A stretch of 64,000 nt of DNA from JBCAXA01 sp038534295 (lineage in GTDB: Bacteria; Pseudomonadota; Gammaproteobacteria; Steroidobacterales; Woeseiaceae). Below are positions 9,421 through 17,965 of the stretch, piece by piece; positions within the stretch are counted from its first letter, which is position 1; each line of letters starts with the position of its first letter. The position numbers and the translations under genes were made by a program. The stretch lies in assembly GCA_038534295.1 (NCBI GenBank), contig JBCAXA010000003.1, positions 248,001 through 312,000 on the forward strand. The letters run 5' to 3'. Under the pieces are notes generated by a model that searched no databases, was not told where the DNA came from, and saw only the letters and a program-made list of their open reading frames with translations.

Positions 9421-9903
9421 ATGACCACCGCAATTACCGAACAGGAACTGACTGACGCACGCAAGATTTGGGGCGATGCGCTAGTGGCAGTTTCAATGGC
9501 CTACGATGAAGGCGGCATCGACGCTGCAACTGACGTTGCTAATGGCGCGCTCGATGCGGCTTATGGCTACAACCTCGGCCCGGTACTCTTTAAGCCGACG
9601 TTGGCGAGCGGTGAAAAAACGTTTCGCCCAACGCGCGAGGGCGCGCTGTCCTACTTCGTTGGCCACAACGACAAATACCCGCTGGACGGTGGTTTCGGTC
9701 TCAAAGGTTGGCGCGAAGTCGTGTCGGAAACATCTGCCAGCTTCATCCAGGGCGACGTCGCCATGTGGATGGGCTGGGTGATCTTCACCGACAAGAACGG
9801 CGATGTAACCAAAGTCGACAAGAGCTGGGGCTACAAGAAAGACGAGGAAGGCACGCTCCGCATCGTGTTGCATCACTCGTCTTTGCCGTATCAGCCAGAC
9901 TGA
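9421..9903 (+). CDS. NTF2-like fold protein (often misnamed phosphoribosyl-AMP cyclohydrolase)
   Basis: 160 residues with a good GGAG site upstream. The sequence ends with TLRIVLHHSSLPYQ, a motif shared with SnoaL/CaMKII-association-type NTF2-like proteins in which the HHSSLP strand lines the cavity. Other strands are visible: ASFIQGDVAMWMGWVIFTDKNGDVTKVDKSWGYKKDEEG. Proteins like this are frequently annotated as phosphoribosyl-AMP cyclohydrolase, but I see none of the HisI metal-binding Cys motifs. The ligand is unknown; it is cytoplasmic. A strong terminator follows, so it is probably monocistronic or the last gene after the small HTH gene. Confidence 0.75.
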   Translation: MTTAITEQELTDARKIWGDALVAVSMAYDEGGIDAATDVANGALDAAYGYNLGPVLFKPTLASGEKTFRPTREGALSYFVGHNDKYPLDGGFGLKGWREVVSETSASFIQGDVAMWMGWVIFTDKNGDVTKVDKSWGYKKDEEGTLRIVLHHSSLPYQPD

Positions 9904-9957
9904 TCAATAAGTCGGACGGCGCGCCTTAGCGACTCGTCCGCAACTCGAAACGAGAAG

Positions 9958-9982
9958 CGGCCCCGATTGGGGCCGTTTTTTT
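9958..9982 (+). terminator. Rho-independent terminator after the NTF2-like gene
   Basis: Stem CGGCCCC / GGGGCCG with a GATT loop, followed by seven T. A degenerate relative (TGGCCCCGATTGAAGCCGTTTTT) lies at about 13033-13055. Confidence 0.92.
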
Positions 9983-10056
9983 GTGCTTGCGGCGGGCTGC
10001 TAATCGCCAAAGTCACCTACCAACATCTGCAATACGCGAACAGCCAAGCCGTGGCA

Positions 10057-10692
10057 TTAACCTTTTGGTGTGAAACGGCAGCTCACTGTTCCAACACCAC
10101 TGTCGTACGGCCTGCGGCCAATCTGGATCTCGCCTTGGTTGAAGTCACTTACATTCAGGTATTGATCCAGCCTGGAACGCAGCGTCGCAAGTGTGTCACG
10201 TTCACAGCCTGCGACCGTGATTCCAGAGAACCTCGGCGCCGCAGCAAGGCAGAAGGCAATATTCCTATCGTATTGCTCGTCGAAGTAGATGTCGCAAAGG
10301 CCAGCGCACCTGATCGAAAACACAGTGCTATCTCGTCCGACAAACTTCAGTCGAGCGTTACGGATACTGCCGTGCTGGAAAACAAAGACGCTACCGGAAA
10401 ACTCCGCGCTCCGTTCATTATCAGGGCCACCCAACGCATACTCTCGATCCTCGAGGTCGCGCCAGTTGCGTCCCCGCAAAGGAAAATCGTTGATGAGAAT
10501 GCTTGGCGGCCAGAACGTATCATCAACGTCCATACCCTCCGCGCAGACTTTGAGACGCCAGCGGAGCTTTTTGCCATCGCCTTGGTTATACGTGTCGCAC
10601 CAATAGGGATCCGGCAAGCCTGCAGTGAGTTGCGCACTCTCAATAGAGAATGAGAGTTCGGCAAGTTTCAGGTACTGCTTGCTATCGGCCAT
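10057..10692 (-). CDS. Hypothetical protein (about 211 residues)
   Basis: The start is put at the ATG at 10692; a GTG at 10701 would add three residues. The residue composition is convincingly protein-like, with Trp-rich strands (DPYWCDTYNQG, LRWRLKVCAEG, DDTFWPPSILIND) and alternating beta patterns (RNARLKFVGRDSTVFSIRCAG). It could be an all-beta domain. No signal peptide, membrane segment or known motif is seen. It lies between the NTF2-like gene (convergent) and the acyl-CoA dehydrogenase-like gene (same strand, 72 bases upstream). The opposite strand also holds a long open frame, which I rejected on composition. Confidence 0.6.
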   Translation of the reverse strand: MADSKQYLKLAELSFSIESAQLTAGLPDPYWCDTYNQGDGKKLRWRLKVCAEGMDVDDTFWPPSILINDFPLRGRNWRDLEDREYALGGPDNERSAEFSGSVFVFQHGSIRNARLKFVGRDSTVFSIRCAGLCDIYFDEQYDRNIAFCLAAAPRFSGITVAGCERDTLATLRSRLDQYLNVSDFNQGEIQIGRRPYDSGVGTVSCRFTPKG

Positions 10693-10764
10693 GCTCGCCA
10701 CTTCCGCGAATAGAGTCGACCAGGTTCAGAGACTTACTCGCAGTGCGGGAATCGCATCTGCGCA

Positions 10765-11922
10765 TCACAAAAAGAACAGCGGCCACTCCGGCTGCAGTCC
10801 GAGTTTGACCCGACCGACGTCGGCCTGCATGAACGGCTGTGCGACGATATGCCGAAGCATTGCATGGAGATCGCGTGCGGGCTTTTCGATCGGCGAGTCT
10901 TCATAAAGACCGGATGTACCGCTCAACTGGTGTAACGCGTCCACAGCTGTCTTCGCTGTTTGGTTGGCAAAAAAAGCGGCCGCGTAGAGATCCGTGCTCA
11001 ATGCGGCGCTTGCCGTATTGTCGGCTTCTGCGTGTGCCCAGACCTTTTGAGCTGCCGACTGCAGTCGCTCCCTCGCTATGGTCAGTGCTTCCCCGTGGTG
11101 CGCGATGGCGATCTGATACTCCTGTCGATCACGTGGATCCGGCATCGGGCCGGCAGTCACGGTGGATCGGCCACGGTCCAACGCGTGCTCGAAAACCGCT
11201 CGAGCCACACCGACAGTCTGTGCTGCAAAAATCGCCGACACGCACGCGAATATTGGCAGACGATCAGTGGGTCCCGTGACCGAGGACGCATCTGCAAGGG
11301 TAAAAGTGCGGTGCACGGGCACAACGGTTTCAGCGACCTCGATATCGTTGCTGCCGGTACCGCGCAAGCCACTTGAATGCCAGGTATCGACAATCTCGAA
11401 CGACTCGCGAGGGATCGCAGCGAGCACGATTTCGGGCGCACCGGACGCGTCCGTCGCAGGACTTCCATTGGCGAATTTTCGGCAGCTCAGCACGGCCCAG
11501 TCTGCTCCCGGGCTACCCGACATCAGCGGCCAGCGACCGCGAACGACAGTTTCGTTGTTCCTTGTATCCAGTTCGCCGGCGGGAATCGTCGATTGGCATA
11601 TCAGTTTGTCGCAGCCGTGGAGCAACTCTTCCCTCAGAGCCTGCGGCATGTACCGCGCGTAAAACCCGATGAGTCCGGCGTTCCAAACTACCCAACTCAC
11701 CGCTGCATCTTCATAGGCAATCGCTTCATAGATCTGCAGCATCTCCGGTAGCGCGGTTCCAAGCCCGCCATGTGCAGGCGCGATCGGCATACCCAGCAAG
11801 CCGCTTTCGCAGACCGCATCGAAAACCTGGCTGGAGAGCTGACGATTCTTGTCGGCCTCACGGCGGTGTGCGGCGACGATGGGCAGCAGCTGTTCCAAGG
11901 CGGCGACAGGCGTTTGAGTCAT
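10765..11922 (-). CDS. Acyl-CoA dehydrogenase-fold flavoprotein (hydroxylase/monooxygenase-like)
   Basis: The start is the ATG of MTQTPVAALEQLL, preceded by GAGGAG at good spacing; an upstream in-frame codon is not needed. 385 residues. The fold pattern of acyl-CoA dehydrogenases is clear: an N-terminal helical domain (HGGLGTALPEMLQIYEAIAYEDAAVSWVVWN), a middle beta domain (CQSTIPAGELDTRNNETVVRG; SGSPGADWAVLSC; IVDTWHSSGLRGTGSNDIEV) and a C-terminal helical bundle. The HSSGLRGTGSNDIEV stretch is typical of the HpaB/DszC/nicotinate hydroxylase-type branch, which uses reduced flavin and O2 rather than acyl-CoA. The true substrate is unknown. The divergent HxlR regulator directly upstream is a likely controller. 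Confidence 0.85.
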   Translation of the reverse strand: MTQTPVAALEQLLPIVAAHRREADKNRQLSSQVFDAVCESGLLGMPIAPAHGGLGTALPEMLQIYEAIAYEDAAVSWVVWNAGLIGFYARYMPQALREELLHGCDKLICQSTIPAGELDTRNNETVVRGRWPLMSGSPGADWAVLSCRKFANGSPATDASGAPEIVLAAIPRESFEIVDTWHSSGLRGTGSNDIEVAETVVPVHRTFTLADASSVTGPTDRLPIFACVSAIFAAQTVGVARAVFEHALDRGRSTVTAGPMPDPRDRQEYQIAIAHHGEALTIARERLQSAAQKVWAHAEADNTASAALSTDLYAAAFFANQTAKTAVDALHQLSGTSGLYEDSPIEKPARDLHAMLRHIVAQPFMQADVGRVKLGLQPEWPLFFL

Positions 11923-12029
11923 TTTCGGTCTCCTCACTTCTTCCAGCTTAAGCTCTCAGCTAGCCCAGGAAGAATCTACTAGGATTTTCGAAGTTGATTT
12001 CGGCCGCGGCCCGCCGGCAGACTGAGGGC

Positions 12030-12770
12030 ATGAAAAGTCAGTATGGCCAGTACTGTCCGGTATCTCTGGCGACCGAGATATTGGGAGAGCGATGGACCAT
12101 CCTGGTCGTGCTGGTTCTTGCTGATGGCTTTCACCGCTTTTCGGAGCTCGAACGGGCGTTACCTAGGATTTCGGCGTCAACGCTGAGCGCAAGGCTTAAG
12201 AAGCTCGAAGAAGCTGGTGTGATTGAGCGTCGCCCGGGCGATGGCGAAAAGTTTCTCTACTATCTGACAGCAGCAGGAAACGAACTCGGCAATATTGTCT
12301 TTGATCTCGGAATATGGGGACATCGATGGGGACGCGACCTGGTCACCGATGATCTCGATCCGGAGCATCTCATCTGGAGTATGCATATGCGGATGAACAC
12401 CGAGATTATGCCGACCGACCGGACCACCATCGCATTTGAATTCGCCGACCAACCTGCCAAGAAACGCTACTTTTGGATACTCGCTGAAAATAAAAAGGTG
12501 CAGGCGTGCCTCAAGCATCCCGGTTTCGATGAAGATTTGCGCGTGATAGCCCAGCTCAGATCTCTTACCTATGCCTGGCGAGGCTTTGTCTCACTGCGCG
12601 ACGAAATCGCGAAAGGACATATTCGAGTGGTGGGTGCGGCGAAGCTGGTTAAAGCGTTTCCCGACTGGTTGCTAGGAAGTATGTTGGCTGACCAAGAGCG
12701 CATGTATCCGGGGCGCGAACGAGCTTTGCAGCGGACTAATGCGAAAGCGTTCAAAGCGGCTGCTAACTGA
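12030..12770 (+). CDS. HxlR-family transcriptional regulator with C-terminal SCP2-like domain
   Basis: 246 residues from the ATG of MKSQYGQYCPVSLA. The HxlR winged helix is clear: CPVSLATEILGERWTILVVLVL, then FSELERALPRISASTLSARLKKLEEAGVIER. The Cys near the N-terminus matches the redox- or aldehyde-sensing position of many HxlR members. Unlike minimal HxlR proteins of about 110 residues, this one has a roughly 120-residue C-terminal extension (TIAFEFADQPAKKRYFWILAENKKVQ...), which resembles SCP2 sterol-binding-like ligand domains. It is divergent from the flavin monooxygenase-like gene, with about 107 bases between the two starts. That fits regulation of the enzyme by its substrate (inference). 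Confidence 0.85.
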   Translation: MKSQYGQYCPVSLATEILGERWTILVVLVLADGFHRFSELERALPRISASTLSARLKKLEEAGVIERRPGDGEKFLYYLTAAGNELGNIVFDLGIWGHRWGRDLVTDDLDPEHLIWSMHMRMNTEIMPTDRTTIAFEFADQPAKKRYFWILAENKKVQACLKHPGFDEDLRVIAQLRSLTYAWRGFVSLRDEIAKGHIRVVGAAKLVKAFPDWLLGSMLADQERMYPGRERALQRTNAKAFKAAAN

Positions 12771-13105
12771 GTGAGCCGCCGTCCGCATCAACGCGGCCTA
12801 AACGTACTCCGGCACCACAACTTAGCAATGGTCAGTGCCATTATTGTTCTGATGAGCTGGGCTTGAACGCTGCGAAAACGTAGATTCGAAATTCTTGCTT
12901 TTGCCTGTTTCTGGCCAAGAGGGTGGGATTGACTCGAATCGCCTAAGGGCGATTCTCGGGGCTACGCCCCGTTCTCGCTGCGCTCGAACGCCCGGTGCGT
13001 CGTAGCGCTTGTCAGATCTGTAGATTTAGAAGTGGCCCCGATTGAAGCCGTTTTTGCTTAACGATCGGTATCTAGCATCGCCGAATCGAAGCATTCGGGC
13101 ACTAA
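12771..13105 (+). other. Non-coding interval with one copy of a tRNA-Ser-end repeat
   Basis: No protein gene is supported here. It holds the repeat at 12918-12993 and a weak GC hairpin with five T near 13033-13055, which may end transcription of the HxlR gene. Confidence 0.6.
12918..12993 (+). repeat. 76-bp palindromic repeat, copy 1
   Basis: It starts AGAGGGTGGGATTGACTCGA and ends CGCTGCGCTCGAACGCCC. A second copy with only a few differences lies at 15720-15795. It contains inverted repeats (GAATCGCC / GGCGATTC and GGGGC / GCCCC). The first bases match the 3' end of the tRNA-Ser gene read from the other strand. Confidence 0.8.
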
Positions 13106-13972
13106 CTAGAATGCCGCATCACACGCGGCCGCTATCCAGTCTCGAACGAGGCGCATGCGTTTATCCCGACGCGTGCTTTTGTGAAAGACTATCCAAGGTT
13201 GGCGCGGCGGTAATGCTGGTCCGCTGACCTCGACTAGTTTTGCCGGCGCTGAGAACCGAGGCAAAGGCGCGATCCCTACCCCAGCGAGGCAGGCCTGCTC
13301 AAGCGCACGAATGCTACTCGACCGCATAACCGTACACGCGGCGAGACCGTTCTTCTCAAGCCAGCGATTCTCCGGGATGCCCTGATATTTGGCATCCAAC
13401 CATATAAATTTCTCGTCGGCGAGGTTAAGACGGTCGGGGTTGCGTCGGCGCAAGTAACGCCTGGAGCAAAACAGGGCTAGTTCGATTCTCTTAAGCCGTC
13501 TTCCCACATAGGACTCAACTCGAGGTTGGGCCAGGCGAACGGCAATATCGACGTCGCCCCAGGTCAGATCTGATAATCCCGTATCTACATCAAACTCGAT
13601 CCGCGCGTCAGGAAACACATCGAGTAGGTCTGGGAGTCTGGGGGCGAGCACTCCAGAGACCATAGGCTCCGTAGATGAAATCCGAATAGGGACGCGCACA
13701 ACGTCATGTGAGAAACCCTGAGCAACGCGCGCAAATTGGGAAAGGTTTCGCGCCCCAGCCCGCGCGTCATCCAGCGCAGTCTTTCCTGCTTCAGTAAGCA
13801 GCGTGCCTCGTGTTGTTTTGCGAACAAGACTGACGCCTAACTCTGCTTCCAGCGCGTCAATTCGGCGCATCACGGTCGGCACCGAGAGGCGCAGCTGCTC
13901 GGCGGCTTGAGAAAGCGATTTCTTCTCGGCCACGGCGAGAAAAATCTCAATGTCGTTCCAACGAACACTCAC
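13106..13972 (-). CDS. LysR-family transcriptional regulator
   Basis: 288 residues. The N-terminal helix-turn-helix is standard for the family: MSVRWNDIEIFLAVAEKKSL, then SQAAEQLRLSVPTVMRRIDALEAELGVSLVRKTTRGTLLTEAG. The C-terminal part is the two-lobed effector-binding domain (VRIPIRISSTEPMVSGVLAP, FDVDTGLSDLTWGDVDIAVRLAQP). The start codon is GTG. It is divergent from the lipoprotein/hydrolase pair at 14083-15681, so it probably controls that operon and itself from the 110-base shared promoter region. The inducer is unknown. Confidence 0.9.
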   Translation of the reverse strand: MSVRWNDIEIFLAVAEKKSLSQAAEQLRLSVPTVMRRIDALEAELGVSLVRKTTRGTLLTEAGKTALDDARAGARNLSQFARVAQGFSHDVVRVPIRISSTEPMVSGVLAPRLPDLLDVFPDARIEFDVDTGLSDLTWGDVDIAVRLAQPRVESYVGRRLKRIELALFCSRRYLRRRNPDRLNLADEKFIWLDAKYQGIPENRWLEKNGLAACTVMRSSSIRALEQACLAGVGIAPLPRFSAPAKLVEVSGPALPPRQPWIVFHKSTRRDKRMRLVRDWIAAACDAAF

Positions 13973-14082
13973 TTGTCTTTCTTATGTGTAAAACCGTTTT
14001 TCAAACCAAAGAATAGGCGAGCTTTCTGCTGATTGCTATAAATCGAAGGAGTTCGACCAATAATCATCGATAGAGGACCCCG

Positions 14083-14778
14083 ATGCATAACAGAGTTTTG
14101 GCGGTTGTACTTGTCTGCTGCTCTAGCCTAGTCAGTTTGATAGGCTGCTCCACCGCGTCGACTAACCAGCGCGTGGCGGTCGTCGTTGAGATTCCACGCC
14201 CGGAATCAGTCGACAACAAACGACTCGCTCAGGCTTTCGCGGAAACGGCGCAAAAGTTTCAAGGCATCGACGGCCTGCAGCGCAAGTACTTTACGTTTAC
14301 CGAGCGTTCATTCGGCGGTGTTTACCTATGGTCGAATCGAGCCGAGGCTGACGACTTTTTCTCAGAGGAGTGGAAGTCGCGCATGGAAACGACCTATGGC
14401 GCGCCTGCATCTTTGACCTGGTTTGAGGTTGTCGAGGAGCTCGAAAGTGCTGCGTTCGGAAATGCCGGCTCCCAAGCGATTGTTTCGGTCGTTCGCGTAT
14501 CTGCACCGTGGTACGCGCCAAGCGGTGTCATTCGGGATCGAATGTCCAAAGCACTGCCCGAGTACGCCAACATTCCAGGGCTAGACTACAAATATTTTAC
14601 GATCGCGTCCGGCAAGAAAGTAGGTGGAATCTACTTGTGGGAGAGCAAAGATGCTGCGCTCAATTTTTTCAGCGACGAGTGGTACCAGCGAATTCAAGAC
14701 CAATACGGAGAACCAGCAACGCTGCAGTTTTTCTCGTCGCCGGTAACGATCCTTGACGGTCAAATTAAAGCGAATTAG
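14083..14778 (+). CDS. Lipoprotein with two tandem YdhR-like (dimeric alpha/beta barrel) domains
   Basis: 231 residues. It has a signal peptide with lipobox LIGC (cut before Cys at about residue 22). It then has two internal repeats of about 95 residues each. The first runs VAVVVEIPRPESV...GIDGLQRKYFTF...FGGVYLWSNRAEADDFF. The second runs AIVSVVRVSAPWY...IPGLDYKYFTI...VGGIYLWESKDAALNFF. The pattern (GL-x-x-KYF, GG-(V/I)-YLW, FF-x-(D/E)-EW) is that of the YdhR/antibiotic-biosynthesis-monooxygenase-like fold, normally a homodimer of single domains; the fusion would make an internal dimer. It is probably tethered to the outer membrane. It is immediately followed by an alpha/beta hydrolase gene and is controlled by the divergent LysR (inference). 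Confidence 0.8.
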   Translation: MHNRVLAVVLVCCSSLVSLIGCSTASTNQRVAVVVEIPRPESVDNKRLAQAFAETAQKFQGIDGLQRKYFTFTERSFGGVYLWSNRAEADDFFSEEWKSRMETTYGAPASLTWFEVVEELESAAFGNAGSQAIVSVVRVSAPWYAPSGVIRDRMSKALPEYANIPGLDYKYFTIASGKKVGGIYLWESKDAALNFFSDEWYQRIQDQYGEPATLQFFSSPVTILDGQIKAN

Positions 14779-15681
14779 ATGATCGATACCCTCTCTAAGT
14801 TGGCCTGTCGGATCGATACCTGCAGAGCCGAGCGCAGACAATTCGACTACCGAACCGGCTGGCCCGCCATCACGAAACCGGACATCAAGTTCGCCCGAGT
14901 CGGTGGAGTTCAATTTCGTTACCGCGAACGAGGCAATGGCAAGCCGATCGTCTTCTCAGCGGATCCTCCCGTAACGCTGGAATCCTACGACGAGATACTG
15001 GATCTATACGCGAGCCAATTTCGAGTCATTGTCTTCGAATTACCCGGTATGGGATTTTCCGCCGCAGGCGCCAAGTACCAATTTGGATGGAAGGATACCA
15101 ACGATACTGTCGCCGAGTTCATCAGCAAAGTCGCGCAGACTCCTGCCATCCTCGCGTTCTCCTGCGCAGCGGGCTTGGCGGCAACAGACATCGCCGTTCG
15201 CTATCCGGCACTCGTAGAAAAGCTCGTCCTGATTCAGACTGGAACGCCGGCGACATTCGCCGAATGGAAGGCAAGAAGAGATCCGAAAAAGATTCTGGCT
15301 CGTCCGTTTATCGGCCAATGGGCGATGAAGCGAATGGGCAAGCAACGTCTTAATGACTGGTTCGAACTGGTAGTCGCCAACCCGAAGGACGTCGCCAAGC
15401 TTTCCGAACAGTCGATGGCTGCGCTCAACAGAGGTGGCCTTTGGTCATTGAGCAGTGCCTACCAGCGATATCTGGTGCACAACGTGCCATTAGGCGTGGC
15501 CGAGCAGCCGTCGCTCGCTATTTGGGGCAAAAAAGACCGTTCGCATTCACCAGCCAGTTGGCGTAGCGCGAGAGGGCTAGCAGAGTCGGTCGATATCGTC
15601 ACGTTTGACGATGTTGGGCACTTCCCAGAGCTAGAAGCACCCGCTCAGGTGGCACAGTGCATTACTGACTTCGCGAAATAG
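14779..15681 (+). CDS. Alpha/beta hydrolase
   Basis: 300 residues. The ATG directly abuts the stop of the lipoprotein gene, so the two are translationally coupled. The hydrolase core is clear: an oxyanion-side strand VFSADPPVTLESYDE, the elbow ILAFSCAAGLAA with Ser as likely nucleophile (pattern small-x-Ser-x-small rather than the usual GxSxG), the acid in IWGKKDRSHSP, and the catalytic His in DDVGHFPELEAP. There is no signal peptide, so it acts in the cytoplasm. Family members are esterases, haloalkane dehalogenases, epoxide hydrolases or C-C hydrolases; the substrate cannot be told. Its pairing with a YdhR-like lipoprotein and LysR suggests catabolism of a small hydrophobic compound. Confidence 0.85.
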   Translation: MIDTLSKLACRIDTCRAERRQFDYRTGWPAITKPDIKFARVGGVQFRYRERGNGKPIVFSADPPVTLESYDEILDLYASQFRVIVFELPGMGFSAAGAKYQFGWKDTNDTVAEFISKVAQTPAILAFSCAAGLAATDIAVRYPALVEKLVLIQTGTPATFAEWKARRDPKKILARPFIGQWAMKRMGKQRLNDWFELVVANPKDVAKLSEQSMAALNRGGLWSLSSAYQRYLVHNVPLGVAEQPSLAIWGKKDRSHSPASWRSARGLAESVDIVTFDDVGHFPELEAPAQVAQCITDFAK

Positions 15682-15704
15682 ACAACGACCGCAAGGGTCG
15701 TTGT
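15682..15704 (+). terminator. Hairpin after the hydrolase gene
   Basis: Stem ACAACGACC / GGTCGTTGT with loop GCAAG begins right after the stop codon. A T-rich but interrupted tail (GGTGATTATT) follows, so the terminator is probably weak. Confidence 0.65.
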
Positions 15705-15719
15705 GGTGATTATTGGCGG

Positions 15720-15795
15720 AGAGGGTGGGATTGACTCGAATCGCCTAGGGGCGATTCTCGGGGCTGCGCCCCGTTCTCGCTGCGCTCGAACGCCC
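15720..15795 (+). repeat. 76-bp palindromic repeat, copy 2
   Basis: Near-identical to 12918-12993. Here it is preceded by GGCGG, so the first bases GGCGGAGAGGGTGGGATT are identical to the complement of the tRNA-Ser 3' end at 16005-16022. It runs up to the assembly gap. Confidence 0.8.
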
Positions 15796-15827
15796 AAAAC
15801 GCTAGCGCGTTTTGTCGAACCGATGGG

Positions 15828-15925
15828 NNNNNNNNNNNNNNNNNNNNNNNNNNNNNNNNNNNNNNNNNNNNNNNNNNNNNNNNNNNNNNNNNNNNNNNNN
15901 NNNNNNNNNNNNNNNNNNNNNNNNN
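15828..15925. other. Assembly gap (98 N)
   Basis: The gap is flanked on both sides by the same 12 bases, CGAACCGATGGG. The real sequence may be a collapsed repeat, or the gap may be a scaffolding artefact. Between the gap and the tRNA (15926-16002) I see only the tRNA terminator. Confidence 0.95.
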
Positions 15926-15963
15926 CGAACCGATGGGTTCTCATCCATCACCCTCTAATCCCA

Positions 15964-15991
15964 GAAAAACAACCGGGGCCAAAGGCCCCGG
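15964..15991 (-). terminator. Terminator of tRNA-Ser
   Basis: Stem CCGGGGCC / GGCCCCGG with a 3-base loop. On the minus strand it is followed by TTGTTTTT. Confidence 0.85.
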
Positions 15992-16000
15992 TATGTTGTT

Positions 16001-16092
<92 letters not shown>

Positions 16093-16358
16093 GCTGAGAA
16101 TTCCTGGGTCGCCCCGACGGGGACCGCGTAGGGTAAACCTTGTCATCGATCGTTGCCAGCCGTGCCGGCACTATGCCCGGCGCTTGGCCAGATACGACTA
16201 CTGAGAGTCTTTGCCGAGGCGCATCACTTAGAGAATAGAAGTCGCTCGGCGAGGCAATGTCCGTCGATCCGTCGGCTTGCATGACAGGCATGCACGGTCG
16301 CATGGTCGCCCGGCACGCGCGATCCTATAATCCCACTGACCCCGGCCCGGAGACACGG

Positions 16359-17948
16359 ATGTCAATCAACGATCACCTCATCAAGACCGGCGCCGACGGA
16401 CGTCTCGACGGCACGTCCACGGCTCAAATCGACAAATTGATTCGGCGGCTCAGCAAAGAACAGCGTGTCGTCATTCATCTGCACGGCGGTCTCGTGTCGA
16501 CCAAAAACGGCATCGCCAGCGCGGCCGAACTCGAGCCCGAGTACGAAGCCGCCGGTGCTTATCCGGTCTACTTCATCTATCGCACGGGGCTGTTGGAGAT
16601 CGTCCGCAACAACCTCGGCGAAATCGCCCGCGAGAAGATCTTCCAGCGCTTGCTCGTGAAGATCATCAAATTTGTCATGGGCAAGCTAACCGATTTCGGC
16701 GGTCGATCGACGTCTGCCGCCTTGGCACTCCCCACCGAACGCGAGGTGCGAATCGAGCTGCAAAAATGTCGACAGAACATCGAACCGTTTGTCGCCGTCG
16801 CGCCAGCGCCCGCCGCGGCAGCGACAGGCCGGGGCGGTGCGGCAGCCGTACGTGGGCTAACGGCAACCGAAAAAGAACAGTTTCTTGACGATCTGTCCAC
16901 GGATCCCGATCTGCAAACCGAGCTTCAGGAAATAATCAACGGCGCTGGTGATGTTGTCGGTGAGCACAGTCGCATGGCCGCGCGGGCCGGCGGCAGCGCG
17001 GCGTCCCGTGCAACGATGATGTCCGAGCATGTCGTGCATGAGTTGGTCGGTGACGGCTCCGCAAAAGACGCACGCGGTGTTTACAGCAGCGCAAAGTTCT
17101 TCGCTCATGCCATGAAGGTGCTTGGTCGGGTGATCAGTCGCTTTCGCTCCGGGCGCGACCACGGCGTTTACGCAACGGTAGTCGAAGAGCTAGCCCGCGA
17201 GCTCTACCTCGATAATGTCGGCCGCTTGGTGTGGAACACCATGAAAAAAGAGACGGCGCAGACGTTCGAGTCCGGGTCCGCCGGTGACGTACGTGGTGGC
17301 CGCTACTTCGTCGACGCGTTGAGCCAGATGGTCGCCGCGAGCGAAAACCCACCGGAAATCACCGTTGTTGCACACAGTCTGGGCTCAGTCTTCGCCTGCA
17401 ACCTAATGGCCGATATTCGCAAAGCGCAGAAAGACGCTCAGCACCCCTGGCCTAAGGACTACCTCGTCGAAAACTTGATATTCCTCGCGCCGGCCGTCGA
17501 GCACAGTGTCTTCGCGAAGACGATCGGTCGCGACAGCGCAGCATTTCGACATTTTCGGATGTTTTCACTCAACGACACGCTCGAATCGGGTTATTGGGAA
17601 GTGCCGGTTGTGTATCCACGCTCGTTGCTTTATTTGGTGTCAGGTGCTTTCGAGGAAACCGACAAAGGCGACGGCGCATTCGATCGGCCGTTGGTCGGCA
17701 TGCAGCGCTATCACACTCGAGCCACCGTTTACCGTATGGCAGACGTCAAAAAGGTTCGCGACTACCTCAACGTGCGCGGTCTGGCGCGCGCCGTTTGGTC
17801 GGAGACGCCGGCTAACGCTCGTGCCGGGCAACGTTCCGATGCCATCGAGCATGCGACGTTCAACGACGTCAAGTTTCCGCCAGGCGAAAAGAAACGACGT
17901 GCGACGGTCGACAGCCTGCGGCACATTATTCGTAACGGCATGAATTGA
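16359..17948 (+). CDS. Alpha/beta hydrolase of the caspase operon
   Basis: 529 residues starting at the ATG of MSINDHLIKTGADG, with GGAG six bases upstream; a TATAAT at 16326-16331 is a possible -10. The N-terminal strand RVVIHLHGGLVST carries the HGG oxyanion element. The nucleophile elbow is VVAHSLGS, with Ser at residue 340. A long insertion (about residues 115-270, Ala/Gly-rich with helices) separates them. The C-terminal part contains YPRSLLYLVSGAFEE and HTRATVYRM with a possible catalytic His. There is no signal peptide. It may be a lipase- or esterase-like effector, but the substrate is unknown. It is the first gene of a five-gene operon: the caspase gene begins 17 bases after its stop. 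Confidence 0.8.
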   Translation: MSINDHLIKTGADGRLDGTSTAQIDKLIRRLSKEQRVVIHLHGGLVSTKNGIASAAELEPEYEAAGAYPVYFIYRTGLLEIVRNNLGEIAREKIFQRLLVKIIKFVMGKLTDFGGRSTSAALALPTEREVRIELQKCRQNIEPFVAVAPAPAAAATGRGGAAAVRGLTATEKEQFLDDLSTDPDLQTELQEIINGAGDVVGEHSRMAARAGGSAASRATMMSEHVVHELVGDGSAKDARGVYSSAKFFAHAMKVLGRVISRFRSGRDHGVYATVVEELARELYLDNVGRLVWNTMKKETAQTFESGSAGDVRGGRYFVDALSQMVAASENPPEITVVAHSLGSVFACNLMADIRKAQKDAQHPWPKDYLVENLIFLAPAVEHSVFAKTIGRDSAAFRHFRMFSLNDTLESGYWEVPVVYPRSLLYLVSGAFEETDKGDGAFDRPLVGMQRYHTRATVYRMADVKKVRDYLNVRGLARAVWSETPANARAGQRSDAIEHATFNDVKFPPGEKKRRATVDSLRHIIRNGMN

Positions 17949-17965
17949 GGTTTGGCAACGCTGCA

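Noticed and set aside
9421..9903. Phosphoribosyl-AMP cyclohydrolase (HisI) identity
   Set aside because: The metal-binding Cys motifs of HisI are absent; the HHSSLP end fits NTF2-like proteins.
9967..10653. 228-codon rightward frame
   Set aside because: It starts inside a terminator and its composition is less protein-like than the leftward frame at 10057-10692.
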